Source: Desulfobacterales bacterium
GTDB lineage: Bacteria; Desulfobacterota; Desulfobacteria; Desulfobacterales; JAEINQ01
Direction: 5' to 3'
NCBI GenBank assembly: GCA_016342285.1
Contig: JAEINQ010000001.1
Coordinates: 124,001-188,000 of the forward strand
DNA length: 64,000 nt
Notes under the pieces: model-generated
The model's database searches: none
The model's input: the letters and a program-made list of their open reading frames with translations, nothing else
What the model was told of the DNA's origin: nothing
Translations under genes and position numbers: made by a program
Part shown: positions 8,573 to 16,553 of the stretch, piece after piece
Position numbering within the stretch: position 1 is the stretch's first letter
Layout of the letters: every line of letters begins with the position of its first letter

Positions 8573-8957
8573 CACCAATATCTGTATCTACATCATGAAC
8601 CAACGCCCAAAAGCGGTTATCGAAAAGTGCCGGCAATGTCAGCCGGGCGATATTGGCATTTCAACGGTGACTGTTTCCGAATTGCGTTACGGGGTAGCGA
8701 AAAGTTCACGGCCTGAGGAAAATGCGGCTCGCTTGGGTGCCTTCTTAGCCCCCTTTATCATTCTTGCCTATGATGATGCCGCTGCGGGAGTTTACGGAGA
8801 TGTCCGGTTCTATCTTGAAAAACAAGGCAGGCCCATCGGCCCGCTGGATATGATGATCGCCGCCCATGCCATGAGCCTGAATGCGACCCTGGTGACCAAC
8901 AACGAAAAGGAGTTTCGGCGGATCAAAACCCTAAAAGTGGAAAACTGGGCTTTCTGA
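8556..8957 (+). CDS. vapC: VapC toxin, PIN-domain ribonuclease
   Basis: About 133 residues from the ATG at 8556, which gives the typical start MRYLIDTNICIYIMN. An upstream in-frame ATG at 8547 is possible but adds only three residues. Active-site acids are in the LIDTN motif, in VTVSELRYGVAKS and in the GPLDMMIAAHA segment, with the C-terminal VTNNEKEFRRI typical of VapC. It is predicted to cut tRNA or rRNA when free of VapB. Overlap with vapB indicates translational coupling. Confidence 0.95.
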   Translation: MRYLIDTNICIYIMNQRPKAVIEKCRQCQPGDIGISTVTVSELRYGVAKSSRPEENAARLGAFLAPFIILAYDDAAAGVYGDVRFYLEKQGRPIGPLDMMIAAHAMSLNATLVTNNEKEFRRIKTLKVENWAF

Positions 8958-9067
8958 CCCTGCCACCCCCATTGATATCTCATCGTAAATTCTACAAAGT
9001 CACAGAAGATATGCAGGATGGACAGACCATCGACAACCCGTGTGTAAAAAATCCATTCCATTACTAT

Positions 9068-10201
9068 TCATGACCTTGATTGGACGCCTAAGCAAGCCGG
9101 GCACTGCTCTGCGCAGTTCGGGCACAACAGGTGTCGTCGGCTGCAGAAGGTGCATCGGTAGGTGTGTAGCCCGCATCCTTGGCAGACCAGGGGATCCATG
9201 GTCTTTGTCACCGGGTTGTAGATCATCGAAATCGTTTTGGTGTCCTTGCCGATTGAGGCCCTGAAAAGCAGTTTCACGGCCTCTGTCTTAATTTGCATCA
9301 GCGAGCAGGGACGCACGCTGATTTTGATACTGTATTTTTTCAAAAGATCGTTCTGCTTGCGGGCCATTTCTTCGGGGATCATCTGAATCTTTTCACGTCT
9401 ATCCGCAATGAGCTGCTTGGAGAGGCCGGGTCGCTCCATGCTTTTTTCCATCTCCTGTTTCAAACTCCCGTAATATTCCCTAAGGTTGCGGGCATCTCGG
9501 CGAAACCGTCTTTTCATGCTCTCCTGGAAAGCGGCAGTCTCCTCGGCGATCACGCTTTCAAGAGCCATTTCGGTTTGCTGCAGGACCTGCTCGACGTGCG
9601 CCGTTTCATAACCGTTCCCGGGATTACCGGCATCAATGATTCGGTTCGCACCGGATATCAGATCTGCCATACCCGGGATACAGGCCCCGGTCTCAAGGTT
9701 GAACGCCAGCGATACCAGCCCTTCTTTTTGTTCATCGCTCTGGGCCAGATACCTGAAGGTGGTCAGCATGTACCGGGTCCGGACCACGGCACTGCTCTCC
9801 ACCTTGCCGACGGCATTGGAAAAGGTGAACTGCTCATCAATCAGCCTTTCAAATCCCTGGCTTTTTATATAATCGAAGTGGAGTCGATAGGATAAAAGCG
9901 GGACCTCACGGCAAGCGATTTCGACCATTTGATCCAACAGGGCCGCGCCGTAGTGGATCGGATATTCAGGGACGCCCGAAGACGGGTCTCGGGGCGGCTC
10001 AGGTCCACCGGGATCGCTGTGACCGGCATGGATGTGGATCAACTCCGGCAATTCCAGTAGTGCCGAAAGCGCTTCGGGGAGGACCGCATGGAAACCGGTA
10101 TCGGTTTTTTCAAGGATCGCTCCGTGATGTTCGAGAAATCGGCGGGTAAACCGGTCGGTCAAACCGTCGGTGCGCTTCTTTTCAGATGCATCAAAGTTCA
10201 T
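9068..10201 (-). CDS. Unknown protein with C-terminal cysteine cluster, partner of the SNF2 helicase
   Basis: A 377-residue cytosolic protein I do not recognise. The middle (about 215-275) is a predicted coiled coil rich in Glu, Arg and Lys. The C-terminus (about 335-375) has paired cysteines: VCQGCGLHTYRCTFC, then LLCPNCAEQCPACLG, which looks like two zinc-binding knuckles. The start overlaps the end of the SNF2 gene by 11 bp, so they are co-transcribed and translationally coupled. The context suggests a fixed two-gene unit in which this protein supplies substrate or nucleic-acid recognition for the motor. The function is not known. Confidence 0.85.
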   Translation of the reverse strand: MNFDASEKKRTDGLTDRFTRRFLEHHGAILEKTDTGFHAVLPEALSALLELPELIHIHAGHSDPGGPEPPRDPSSGVPEYPIHYGAALLDQMVEIACREVPLLSYRLHFDYIKSQGFERLIDEQFTFSNAVGKVESSAVVRTRYMLTTFRYLAQSDEQKEGLVSLAFNLETGACIPGMADLISGANRIIDAGNPGNGYETAHVEQVLQQTEMALESVIAEETAAFQESMKRRFRRDARNLREYYGSLKQEMEKSMERPGLSKQLIADRREKIQMIPEEMARKQNDLLKKYSIKISVRPCSLMQIKTEAVKLLFRASIGKDTKTISMIYNPVTKTMDPLVCQGCGLHTYRCTFCSRRHLLCPNCAEQCPACLGVQSRS

Positions 10202-12557
10202 AGTTTTTACCGAAAAGGGCTTGATCCAGTTGCTTGGTCTTTTTATAGCTGGTGGCAGAGCGCTTCAGCTGGCTTCCCAATTGGTCGAAGGCAACCTTTC
10301 GTTCGGCTTCCGTATCCGTGTTGATCCAGATATCGTAGACCATGTCGGAAAAATCCAGCTCACCCCGGATCCGCCCCAGAATCATGTCGATCTCGCCGAT
10401 GACCATTTCAAACATATTGATCTTTTTGTCCAATATTTCGAGAATGTGGTCTTCGATGCTGTCAGCATTGCAGAAATTGAAGATTCGCACCTCATTTTTC
10501 TGGCCCAATCGATGGATACGCCCGATCCGCTGTTCGATTTTCATGGGATTCCATGGCAGGTCATAATTGACCATCTGGTGGCAGAACTGCAGGTTGCGGC
10601 CTTCGCCGCCGATTTCGGTGGTCAGTAAAATATCCGTCTTTTGCATGAAGTCATCGATTTGCCGGTCTTTTTCCTGATTGTTCATTCCGCCGTGGAAAAC
10701 GGAAAAAGGGATCCGTTCCCAACTTAAAAACTCCGACAGGTGCTCCATGGTGCCGAGGTACTTTACAAAAACGATGATTTTGCCCGGGTTGGCCTTGATG
10801 GTTTGGAGAAGGCTCCGGTTTTTCCCGGTATGATCCATGCTCCGGCACAGATTTTCGATGGCCCGGATCTCTTCTTCATGGGCCAATAGCAGGTCCCGTT
10901 GGTCAATCATCCGATTCAAGGTCAGGCTGACCGCCCTCGGGGAGGACCCGGCCTCGGCAAGCAGATGCTTGAGCAACAGTTTTCGTTGGTTGCCGTCTTC
11001 GGCATTGATGCGGCGCACCAGACCGGTAATCCGTTCATAGAGTTCTTTTTCCGTCCGGGTCGCTTCGGTCCGGATGGTCTGGGCAAAGCGGGGCGGAATA
11101 TCGATATTGGCCAGAGCCCGGGTATTTCGAATCATCACAGCCCCCAGCAGATCCTTCAATTTCTCCTTGTTCTGCGGATCCGTGGGGTCGCCGCGGGTCA
11201 TGAATTCCTCGCGAAACGCCGAAGCGGTCTTGAGCTGTCCCGGCTTCAGCAGGGTGATCATGTTGTAGAGTTCCATCAAATTGTTTTCAACCGGTGTGGC
11301 GGTCAGCATCAGCAGGTATTTTTTCTTGAGCGCATTGACCAGTTTCCAGTTCAGGGTGTTGCGGTTTTTCAGGTGGTGGGCTTCGTCGACAATAACGATG
11401 TCATATTCCCGGCCGGTGACCGGCTCGTAATTCTTTTTGGATTTGGCCAGATTGATGGAGGCGAGGATAAACGGCTCCTGCCAGAAACGGCTGCCCTTGC
11501 TTCGGTAATCAGCATCGTCGGTGGAAGGGATGTCCAAACCGAATTTCGATTTCAGCTCCTCCTGCCACTGGCTGACCAAGGGGGTGGGGGTAAGGATCAG
11601 CCCGCTCTTGATCATGCCGCGCCGGTAATATTCCGAAAATACGATCAGGGCTTCAATGGTTTTCCCCAAACCGACCTCGTCAGCAAGAAGCGCCCTGCCG
11701 CGAAATCGTTTGAGAACCTTCTTTGCGGTTTCCTCCTGGTACCATAGGGAACGGACTCCCGTTAGCCCACCTATGCACACCAGTTGGTCGAAGGTTTCGT
11801 TGAGACGGATCCGATAGCCGTCCAGGGCGATATCGTATTGTTCCGGGGTCGCTCCAACGCCACGATTCCACGCCTTTTTTAAGGGCGCGGCATCGATTTT
11901 GATGGTGATTGGAATGTCAGGAAGCACTTCGGTCGGTGGGGACGGTGACACCGACACCTTGCCGGCTTTCTCTTTTCCCTTCGGTTTTCTTTTCCTCTCA
12001 GTCCGGGCAGACCCACCTTCTTTTTTTCTTTTTGCGGCTTCGTCAAGCGCTTTTTGTGCGATTCTGGCGTTCTCTCTTAGAGCAAGCCTGTATTGAGCAA
12101 ACTGTTGCAGTTCCTTTAGGTAGGCCTTGATTTCGCGCTTGTTCTTCATCTTCATGCGCGGCATTCGCGACACGATCTCTTCTGCCGCCGCTACGGCCTC
12201 TTCATAGCGTTCGGTATGGCACAGCATGTCACAATAGGCCGGCAGATTCGTCCCTTCAAGCGCCCCAAGCTCATAGAGCCGGTGAAGCGCATCCAATTCA
12301 ACGTCCTTCTGCTTCAATTGTTGCCCGACATACCCGAGTTGCCGCAACAAATCGATATTTTTCGGCGATATCAACAGCGCCTTTTTCAGGCATACCAGTG
12401 CTTGGTCGAATTGTTGGTTCCACTGCAGCTCTTCGGCTTCCCAGATGAGATAGTCGAGTTTTTCGCTGCGGACCGCCACCGTTTTCGACACCCGCTTCTG
12501 TTTCTGCTTGGCCTTTCGTTTCAGGCGCTGTTTCTCAGCTTTTTTTCGGTTCATCAA
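10191..12557 (-). CDS. SNF2-family DEAD/DEAH helicase-like ATPase with N-terminal TPR region
   Basis: A 788-residue protein. Residues 1-30 are strongly basic; about 35-130 form TPR-like helices (FDQALVCLKKALLISPKNID); about 150-205 are Lys/Arg-rich and low complexity. The SNF2 ATPase follows with motif I DEVGLGKT, motif II VDEAHHLK and motif III LMLTATPVE. The C-terminal helicase domain carries GGEGRNLQFC and the motif VI-like IEQRIGRIHRLGQ. This RapA/HepA-like architecture remodels or translocates on nucleoprotein. It sits among toxin-antitoxin and mobile genes with a cysteine-rich partner and could be a defence module. No methylase or phospholipase gene of known SNF2-containing defence systems is adjacent. 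Confidence 0.9.
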   Translation of the reverse strand: MMNRKKAEKQRLKRKAKQKQKRVSKTVAVRSEKLDYLIWEAEELQWNQQFDQALVCLKKALLISPKNIDLLRQLGYVGQQLKQKDVELDALHRLYELGALEGTNLPAYCDMLCHTERYEEAVAAAEEIVSRMPRMKMKNKREIKAYLKELQQFAQYRLALRENARIAQKALDEAAKRKKEGGSARTERKRKPKGKEKAGKVSVSPSPPTEVLPDIPITIKIDAAPLKKAWNRGVGATPEQYDIALDGYRIRLNETFDQLVCIGGLTGVRSLWYQEETAKKVLKRFRGRALLADEVGLGKTIEALIVFSEYYRRGMIKSGLILTPTPLVSQWQEELKSKFGLDIPSTDDADYRSKGSRFWQEPFILASINLAKSKKNYEPVTGREYDIVIVDEAHHLKNRNTLNWKLVNALKKKYLLMLTATPVENNLMELYNMITLLKPGQLKTASAFREEFMTRGDPTDPQNKEKLKDLLGAVMIRNTRALANIDIPPRFAQTIRTEATRTEKELYERITGLVRRINAEDGNQRKLLLKHLLAEAGSSPRAVSLTLNRMIDQRDLLLAHEEEIRAIENLCRSMDHTGKNRSLLQTIKANPGKIIVFVKYLGTMEHLSEFLSWERIPFSVFHGGMNNQEKDRQIDDFMQKTDILLTTEIGGEGRNLQFCHQMVNYDLPWNPMKIEQRIGRIHRLGQKNEVRIFNFCNADSIEDHILEILDKKINMFEMVIGEIDMILGRIRGELDFSDMVYDIWINTDTEAERKVAFDQLGSQLKRSATSYKKTKQLDQALFGKNYEL

Positions 12558-12621
12558 GTTGGGGGCTTTCTTGCCTGCAAACCATGATATTCATAACCCC
12601 ACGATCCAAGGCAAATTGGGG

Positions 12622-13890
12622 TCAAAGCAAAAGGCTCATCAAGCGATCGAGGCTCATCACCCAGGTTCGCTTCGGATGTCGCTGCAGAATTCCCGGCCGG
12701 GCAACCACATGGATTCCTGCCGGAAGATGATCAGGAAACCATTTTTCCCTATTCATCAGCGTTCTTGTGGGCGACACATTGCCGGTCTTGGCTTCCACCG
12801 CCAGAACCGGCCTTTCATCACGACAAACCACAAAATCGATCTCTTTTCGGTCCAGGGTCCTGAGATAATGCAGGCGATAATCGCCGAACCCCATATCCGT
12901 CAGCATCATGCAGGCCCGGTAAAGCGCCGTTGCGACCATGTTTTCCAGACGACATCCGTCATTCGGAGCATAGGTCCAGTCGAGAAAGTACCACTTCTTT
13001 TCTCTTTTTAGCCCTCGAGACACCTTCTTGTGCCATGGGGTAACCGGAAAAATCAGGTAGAGACGACGGAGCTGTTCGAGCCACTTTTTTACCGTGGTGT
13101 GGGCAACTTCAAGGTCCCTGCCCAGACTTGCCATGGAAAGAGGCGAGCCGATCCTGTCCGGAAGGAGCAAGGTCAGGTTTTCCAGTTTATCAAGCTCCGC
13201 CACGCGGCTGATGTCGCGAAGATCCTCTCTTATCAGAAGGGTGAGGTAATCCCTGCGCCAGATTCTGGAAAACCGGTCATTTTGTCGAAGGAAGGGCTCC
13301 GGAAAAGGACCGAACCGCCATAACGCGTCCATTGCATCAGGGGAGTCCGATCTGTGGCTTGCATCGATGCTTCTGCCCAGCTCCGTTGCCACCTCGGTCG
13401 GTCCCTCACCGGCCAGAAAGCACGAATCCAAGGGCGCTCCCATGGCCTCGGCAAGACTCAGCGGCATCATGTGGAAAAGGCTGTATCGTCCAACGAGTGA
13501 ATCACCGGAACGATGAAACAGGTCCAGGCGGGCACTTCCGGTAACCAGAAATCTGAATTCATCGCCGAAAAGGTCGTAGGCTCCTTTTAAAATGTCCCTC
13601 CATCGCTGGCGTTTGTGGATCTCGTCGAATACAATCCACGGATCCGGCGTTCCCAGAGTACGCGCCGGTGACTCGAAATATCGGGAATCCTTGAGGTAGC
13701 GTTGCCGGGTTAAGGGGTCGTCCCAGTTGAAATAGAGCGAAGCGCAGCCTTTTTTTTCCAACCAACGCTTGGCCAAGCGCGTTTTCCCGACCTGCCTCGG
13801 GCCAGCGACAAAGACCATATGCCGCCCAATCAAAGCATCGTCGAAAGCGTACGATTCAATGCTTCTATTTAAATATTCATATGAGCCCAT
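12622..13890 (-). CDS. AAA_14/DUF4143-family P-loop ATPase
   Basis: A 422-residue protein with Walker A GPRQVGKTRLAK (about 31-42), Walker B PWIVFDEIHKR, the sensor segment FLVTGSARLDLF, and the C-terminal DUF4143 nuclease-like fold (KEIDFVVCRDERPVLAVEAK, the pattern of restriction-endonuclease-like proteins). Such proteins are common solitary genes in accessory DNA and their role is unsettled. A 14-bp perfect palindrome lies 8 bp before the start codon and may be its own operator. A clear Shine-Dalgarno is lacking. Confidence 0.9.
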   Translation of the reverse strand: MGSYEYLNRSIESYAFDDALIGRHMVFVAGPRQVGKTRLAKRWLEKKGCASLYFNWDDPLTRQRYLKDSRYFESPARTLGTPDPWIVFDEIHKRQRWRDILKGAYDLFGDEFRFLVTGSARLDLFHRSGDSLVGRYSLFHMMPLSLAEAMGAPLDSCFLAGEGPTEVATELGRSIDASHRSDSPDAMDALWRFGPFPEPFLRQNDRFSRIWRRDYLTLLIREDLRDISRVAELDKLENLTLLLPDRIGSPLSMASLGRDLEVAHTTVKKWLEQLRRLYLIFPVTPWHKKVSRGLKREKKWYFLDWTYAPNDGCRLENMVATALYRACMMLTDMGFGDYRLHYLRTLDRKEIDFVVCRDERPVLAVEAKTGNVSPTRTLMNREKWFPDHLPAGIHVVARPGILQRHPKRTWVMSLDRLMSLLL

Positions 13891-13898
13891 GCACTCAA

Positions 13899-13912
13899 AT
13901 TATCGCGATAAT
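13899..13912. promoter_or_regulatory. Perfect 14-bp palindrome before the AAA_14 ATPase gene
   Basis: ATTATCGCGATAAT is self-complementary and lies immediately upstream of the ATPase start at 13890. The position is where an operator or a leaderless promoter element would sit. The protein that binds it is unknown. Confidence 0.55.
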
Positions 13913-13972
13913 ATGAGCCTGTCAAACCATAATAACGGCTGTTTCATTCTTTCTAATTTGGGAAAAACCGGC

Positions 13973-14932
13973 TCAACAATCGCTTAACCCAGGTCTTAGC
14001 TTTCTCTCAATCTTTTCAACTTGTTTCCCAAGTTTGCGGTCGCTCTCGACTTTGGTTTTCAATCTTTTGACCACCTGGCTTACGCCTGCATCGCTGATTC
14101 CGAACCGGTTACCGATGGTTTTAAGTTTTTCACGGGTATGTTTTCGGCAAAGATAAATCTGGACGTTTCGTAATAGAACCGGATCTTCATGAACGGAAGC
14201 CGCGACGGTATTGCATACCATTTCCATGGTAACACCAGTCGCAGAGACGAGTTGTCCGATGGCCGGAAGGTTTCGATCGGGTTTTTGCCCACTGAGATAT
14301 TTCTCACGGATAAACGCAACAAAGTCCTCTGTGCCGAGCAGGACCGAGCCGGTCACCGCTGTCAGCGGGCTTTTGTATTCAATATCAACAAGTGCGGTGA
14401 CAAATTTCTGGTATCCCCTCTGGGCCTCAGAAACATTCTTTCCAAAGTAGCTGAGAATAAAATCACGGTTCAGCCATTTCGGCGGATTCTTTTTTCCGAT
14501 ATAGAAATTGTAACTCGACCAGACATACTCTTCGGGCGATTTGACCATCTTGGCCCTGACCGGGTTCAGGTGGATATATCGTGATAGCTCCTTGGCGTAT
14601 TCGTCCTTTTCCACCAAAATGGCCTTGTAGCGACCCTGGAAAAGGTGTCCGCTCCGGTCCCGCTTGACATTAAAGTAGGTCGTGTAGGCGCCATTGATGT
14701 GGCGCATGATCTGGGGCAGGTTTGCCGAAGGGGTCTCAAGCAGGAGGTGGTAGTGGTTGTCCATCAGGCAAAAGGCATGGATCACCGCATGGTATCGCTC
14801 TGTCGCCGTTTCGAGATATTCGAAAAATTTTTCCCGGTCCCGTTTGCTCTTAAATACTGCTTTGCGCTCGTTTCCTCGGGAAGTAACGTGGTAAAAGGCA
14901 CCTGGAAAGACGATTCTCAAGGGGCGGGCCAT
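13973..14932 (-). CDS. REP-associated tyrosine transposase (Y1_Tnp/RAYT)
   Basis: A 319-residue HUH endonuclease. It has MARPLRIVFPGAFYHVTSRG at the N-terminus, the HUH pair in FCLMDNHYHLLLETP and the catalytic Tyr region YAKELSRYIHLNPVRAKM. The C-terminal extension (about 225-319) resembles a DnaA-like/HTH DNA-binding domain, as in many longer RAYT proteins. RAYTs act on palindromic REP-type repeats, so this enzyme is a candidate for moving some of the repeats in the window. The 5' flank carries a TTGAGACCTGACCCC motif that recurs at 16.11 kb and, inverted, at 29.94 kb. Confidence 0.93.
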   Translation of the reverse strand: MARPLRIVFPGAFYHVTSRGNERKAVFKSKRDREKFFEYLETATERYHAVIHAFCLMDNHYHLLLETPSANLPQIMRHINGAYTTYFNVKRDRSGHLFQGRYKAILVEKDEYAKELSRYIHLNPVRAKMVKSPEEYVWSSYNFYIGKKNPPKWLNRDFILSYFGKNVSEAQRGYQKFVTALVDIEYKSPLTAVTGSVLLGTEDFVAFIREKYLSGQKPDRNLPAIGQLVSATGVTMEMVCNTVAASVHEDPVLLRNVQIYLCRKHTREKLKTIGNRFGISDAGVSQVVKRLKTKVESDRKLGKQVEKIERKLRPGLSDC

Positions 14933-15030
14933 CTGCAGACTCCTTGCCGCAGGTTGCAGTATGCTTAGACGAGTCCGAACTTAGCCCGAATTAATTTAAT
15001 TGTCAAGTGTTGAGACCTGACCCCATTTTT
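14933..15030 (-). repeat. 5' flank of the RAYT gene ending in TTGAGACCTGACCCC
   Basis: The upstream flank (relative to the RAYT gene) contains an AATTAATTTAATTGTCAAG stretch and then TGTTGAGACCTGACCCC at 15009-15025. It is copied with few changes at about 16.03-16.125 kb, and a shorter inverted copy of the terminal motif is at 29.94 kb. It is probably one boundary of the RAYT unit. Confidence 0.7.
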
Positions 15031-15067
15031 TCTTGGCGTGGCCCGACCCGGAAACGCCAAGGCAGTT

Positions 15068-15439
15068 TTAAAGGAAAGGATCGATCAAGGGGATACCCAG
15101 ATTCTTAAAATCTTCCGTATTCCGGGTAACAAGCTTAAGATTCTCACAATCTGCGGTTGCGGCAATAATCGCGTCCGGCAGTTTGATGGTATGGTTTCTT
15201 CTAATCTCCACGACTTTGTCTGCGATGGACTGATTGATGAATACAGTCTCGAACAACTCAACGAGTTCCTTGACAAGGCTTTCTTCAAGGGAATTCCTGA
15301 AATTGAAACCCAAGATTTCCATATAAGTAACGACAGATATCCTGATATCGTCAAATTTTTCGACCAGTCCTAACGGCAATTCCCTTTTAGACAGATAAAT
15401 CATGACGTTGCTGTCAAAAAGGACTGCATCACCATTCAC
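15068..15439 (-). CDS. PIN-domain toxin (VapC-like)
   Basis: A 123-residue PIN ribonuclease with AVLFDSNVMIYLSKR (first acid), VVTYMEILGF (Glu), KLPDAIIAATAD (acid pair region) and LVTRNTEDFKNL. The ATG overlaps the upstream antitoxin-like gene by 11 bp. The pair lies between the RAYT gene and a partial RAYT copy, so the module may have been carried or duplicated with that element. Confidence 0.92.
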   Translation of the reverse strand: MNGDAVLFDSNVMIYLSKRELPLGLVEKFDDIRISVVTYMEILGFNFRNSLEESLVKELVELFETVFINQSIADKVVEIRRNHTIKLPDAIIAATADCENLKLVTRNTEDFKNLGIPLIDPFL

Positions 15440-15656
15440 GTCGTATCTCCCGCTCCCAACTGCATGGGTCCGCTATGTGGGTGAATGGTTTCACACCCGG
15501 ATATCTGAGAAATACCGCTTCGATAGATTCACGATAGCTTTGTGTACCGGGAATGGGACGGATGGTTATCTCAAGTTCCTTATCGAGATACGCATCCGGA
15601 ATTTCAATGCACTTGTGGATACTTTTTCCGTTTTTTATAACTTTCAGCGTTTGCAT
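15429..15656 (-). CDS. Antitoxin-like small protein paired with the PIN toxin
   Basis: A 75-residue protein from MQTLKVIKNGKSIHKCIEIP, preceded by a GGAGAG ribosome site. The N-terminal beta-rich part ending EIPDAYLDKELEITIRPI resembles a small AbrB-like or VapB-like strand pattern, but I cannot assign the family with certainty. The position directly before and overlapping a PIN toxin makes an antitoxin role likely. An in-frame start 11 codons earlier has no ribosome site. Confidence 0.75.
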   Translation of the reverse strand: MQTLKVIKNGKSIHKCIEIPDAYLDKELEITIRPIPGTQSYRESIEAVFLRYPGVKPFTHIADPCSWEREIRREW

Positions 15657-15738
15657 GATTGCTCTCTCCTTTTCAATACACTTTAGCACACAAACAGAAA
15701 TATGTTTAGATTTTGAAGAGATAACATAGCGGGTTCAA

Positions 15739-15933
15739 TTGGTCAATTGGTTTCAATTGGCAATTGAGGATGCCAAGATAACTTATTATAATCAAATTGA
15801 ATATTCATTTTGTCTTCAGAACTATGGAAGCCTGTCCGCCCGAAAAAGGTCCGCCCATTTCGGGTTCCTGACCGATGAAGAACTTGCAGCATTAGAACAG
15901 GCCGTCAGGGACGGATACAACCGGAACAGCTAA
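15739..15933 (+). CDS. Possible small open reading frame, unrecognised
   Basis: A 64-codon frame. Only its C-terminal half (HFGFLTDEELAALEQAVRDG) looks protein-like. The N-terminal part reads through a tract of repeated CAATTGG words (15736-15770) and is probably not genuine. It may be the tail of a broken gene. Confidence 0.25.
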   Translation: MVNWFQLAIEDAKITYYNQIEYSFCLQNYGSLSARKRSAHFGFLTDEELAALEQAVRDGYNRNS

Positions 15934-15950
15934 TCGGGCGGTTGTATTGT

Positions 15951-16125
15951 TAAATACCGATTTGTACTCGTTTCCTCTGGACGTGATGTGGTAAAAGGCA
16001 CCTGGAAAGACGATTCTCAAGGGGCGGGCCATCTGCAGACTCCTTACTGCCGGTTGCAGTATGCTTGAATGAGTACGAACTTAGCCCGAATTAATTTAAT
16101 TGTCAAGTGTTGAGACCTGACCCCT
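15951..16125 (-). repeat. Partial copy of the RAYT gene 5' end and flank
   Basis: This segment repeats the first 25-30 codons of the RAYT gene plus its upstream flank (compare 14850-15026), including the terminal TTGAGACCTGACCCC. The coding part has drifted and is cut off. Both copies point the same way and bracket the 15.07-15.66 kb PIN toxin pair. Confidence 0.88.
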
Positions 16126-16128
16126 TTG

Positions 16129-16445
16129 TCTTTTAGTTATCTTAGACAGGATTAACTGGATGTACATGATTTTTTCAATGGCCGTTTCCGGATGAAACGG
16201 CCCTTGATGGCATCCGCTACGCGGAGGGACATCACCTTTATGCTTTTCGAGAGCGCCCAGCATGGTTCTTCGACCCGCCATAGACGTAGGCTTCTTGACT
16301 GGTCGTAAAGGGACAAGGGCTTTGTGTTCTTTGGCACGGATTACGCGGATTGCGCGGATAATTTGATAGGCCGATCACCAACTAAAGACCGATGACCGAT
16401 GACAGCGGACCGATGACCGAAGAAAACAAAAAAAACATCAGGCGC
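16129..16445 (+). repeat. Composite TTAGACAGGAT repeat, copy cut by the IS
   Basis: In order: TTAGACAGGATTAACTGG, the hairpin TGGCCGTTTC-CGGAT-GAAACGGCC, a second small hairpin TCCGC-TAC-GCGGA, the TCTTGACTGGTCGTAAAGGG block, a CACGGATTACGCGGATT block and an ACCGATGAC-rich block. The same order is seen at 26.6-26.9 kb. Here it stops at CAGGCGC/TGTTG, where the insertion sequence begins. No genes lie in it. Confidence 0.85.
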
Positions 16446-16499
16446 TGTTGATTCTCACGCACAATTACCAGCGTAATCTCAGATTATATGACCAAAAGA

Positions 16500-16526
16500 A
16501 AAGGCCCGGCAGCATGCCGAGCCTTT
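16500..16526 (-). terminator. Intrinsic terminator of the IS operon
   Basis: Stem AAAGGC/GCCTTT plus CGGCA/TGCCG with one mismatch and a GCA loop, followed on the minus strand by a TTTTCTTTT tract. It lies 28 bp past the ATPase gene end. Confidence 0.8.
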
Positions 16527-16553
16527 GCGGGAAGAAAGTTTTTTTTCAAGCCG

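Noticed and set aside
9068..12557. DISARM or Zorya system
   Set aside because: Only the SNF2-type ATPase is shared; the methylase, DrmB/C, or ZorA/B motor genes are absent.
16096..16337. Short open frames in the composite repeat
   Set aside because: They read through the repeat in frames that are not kept between copies.
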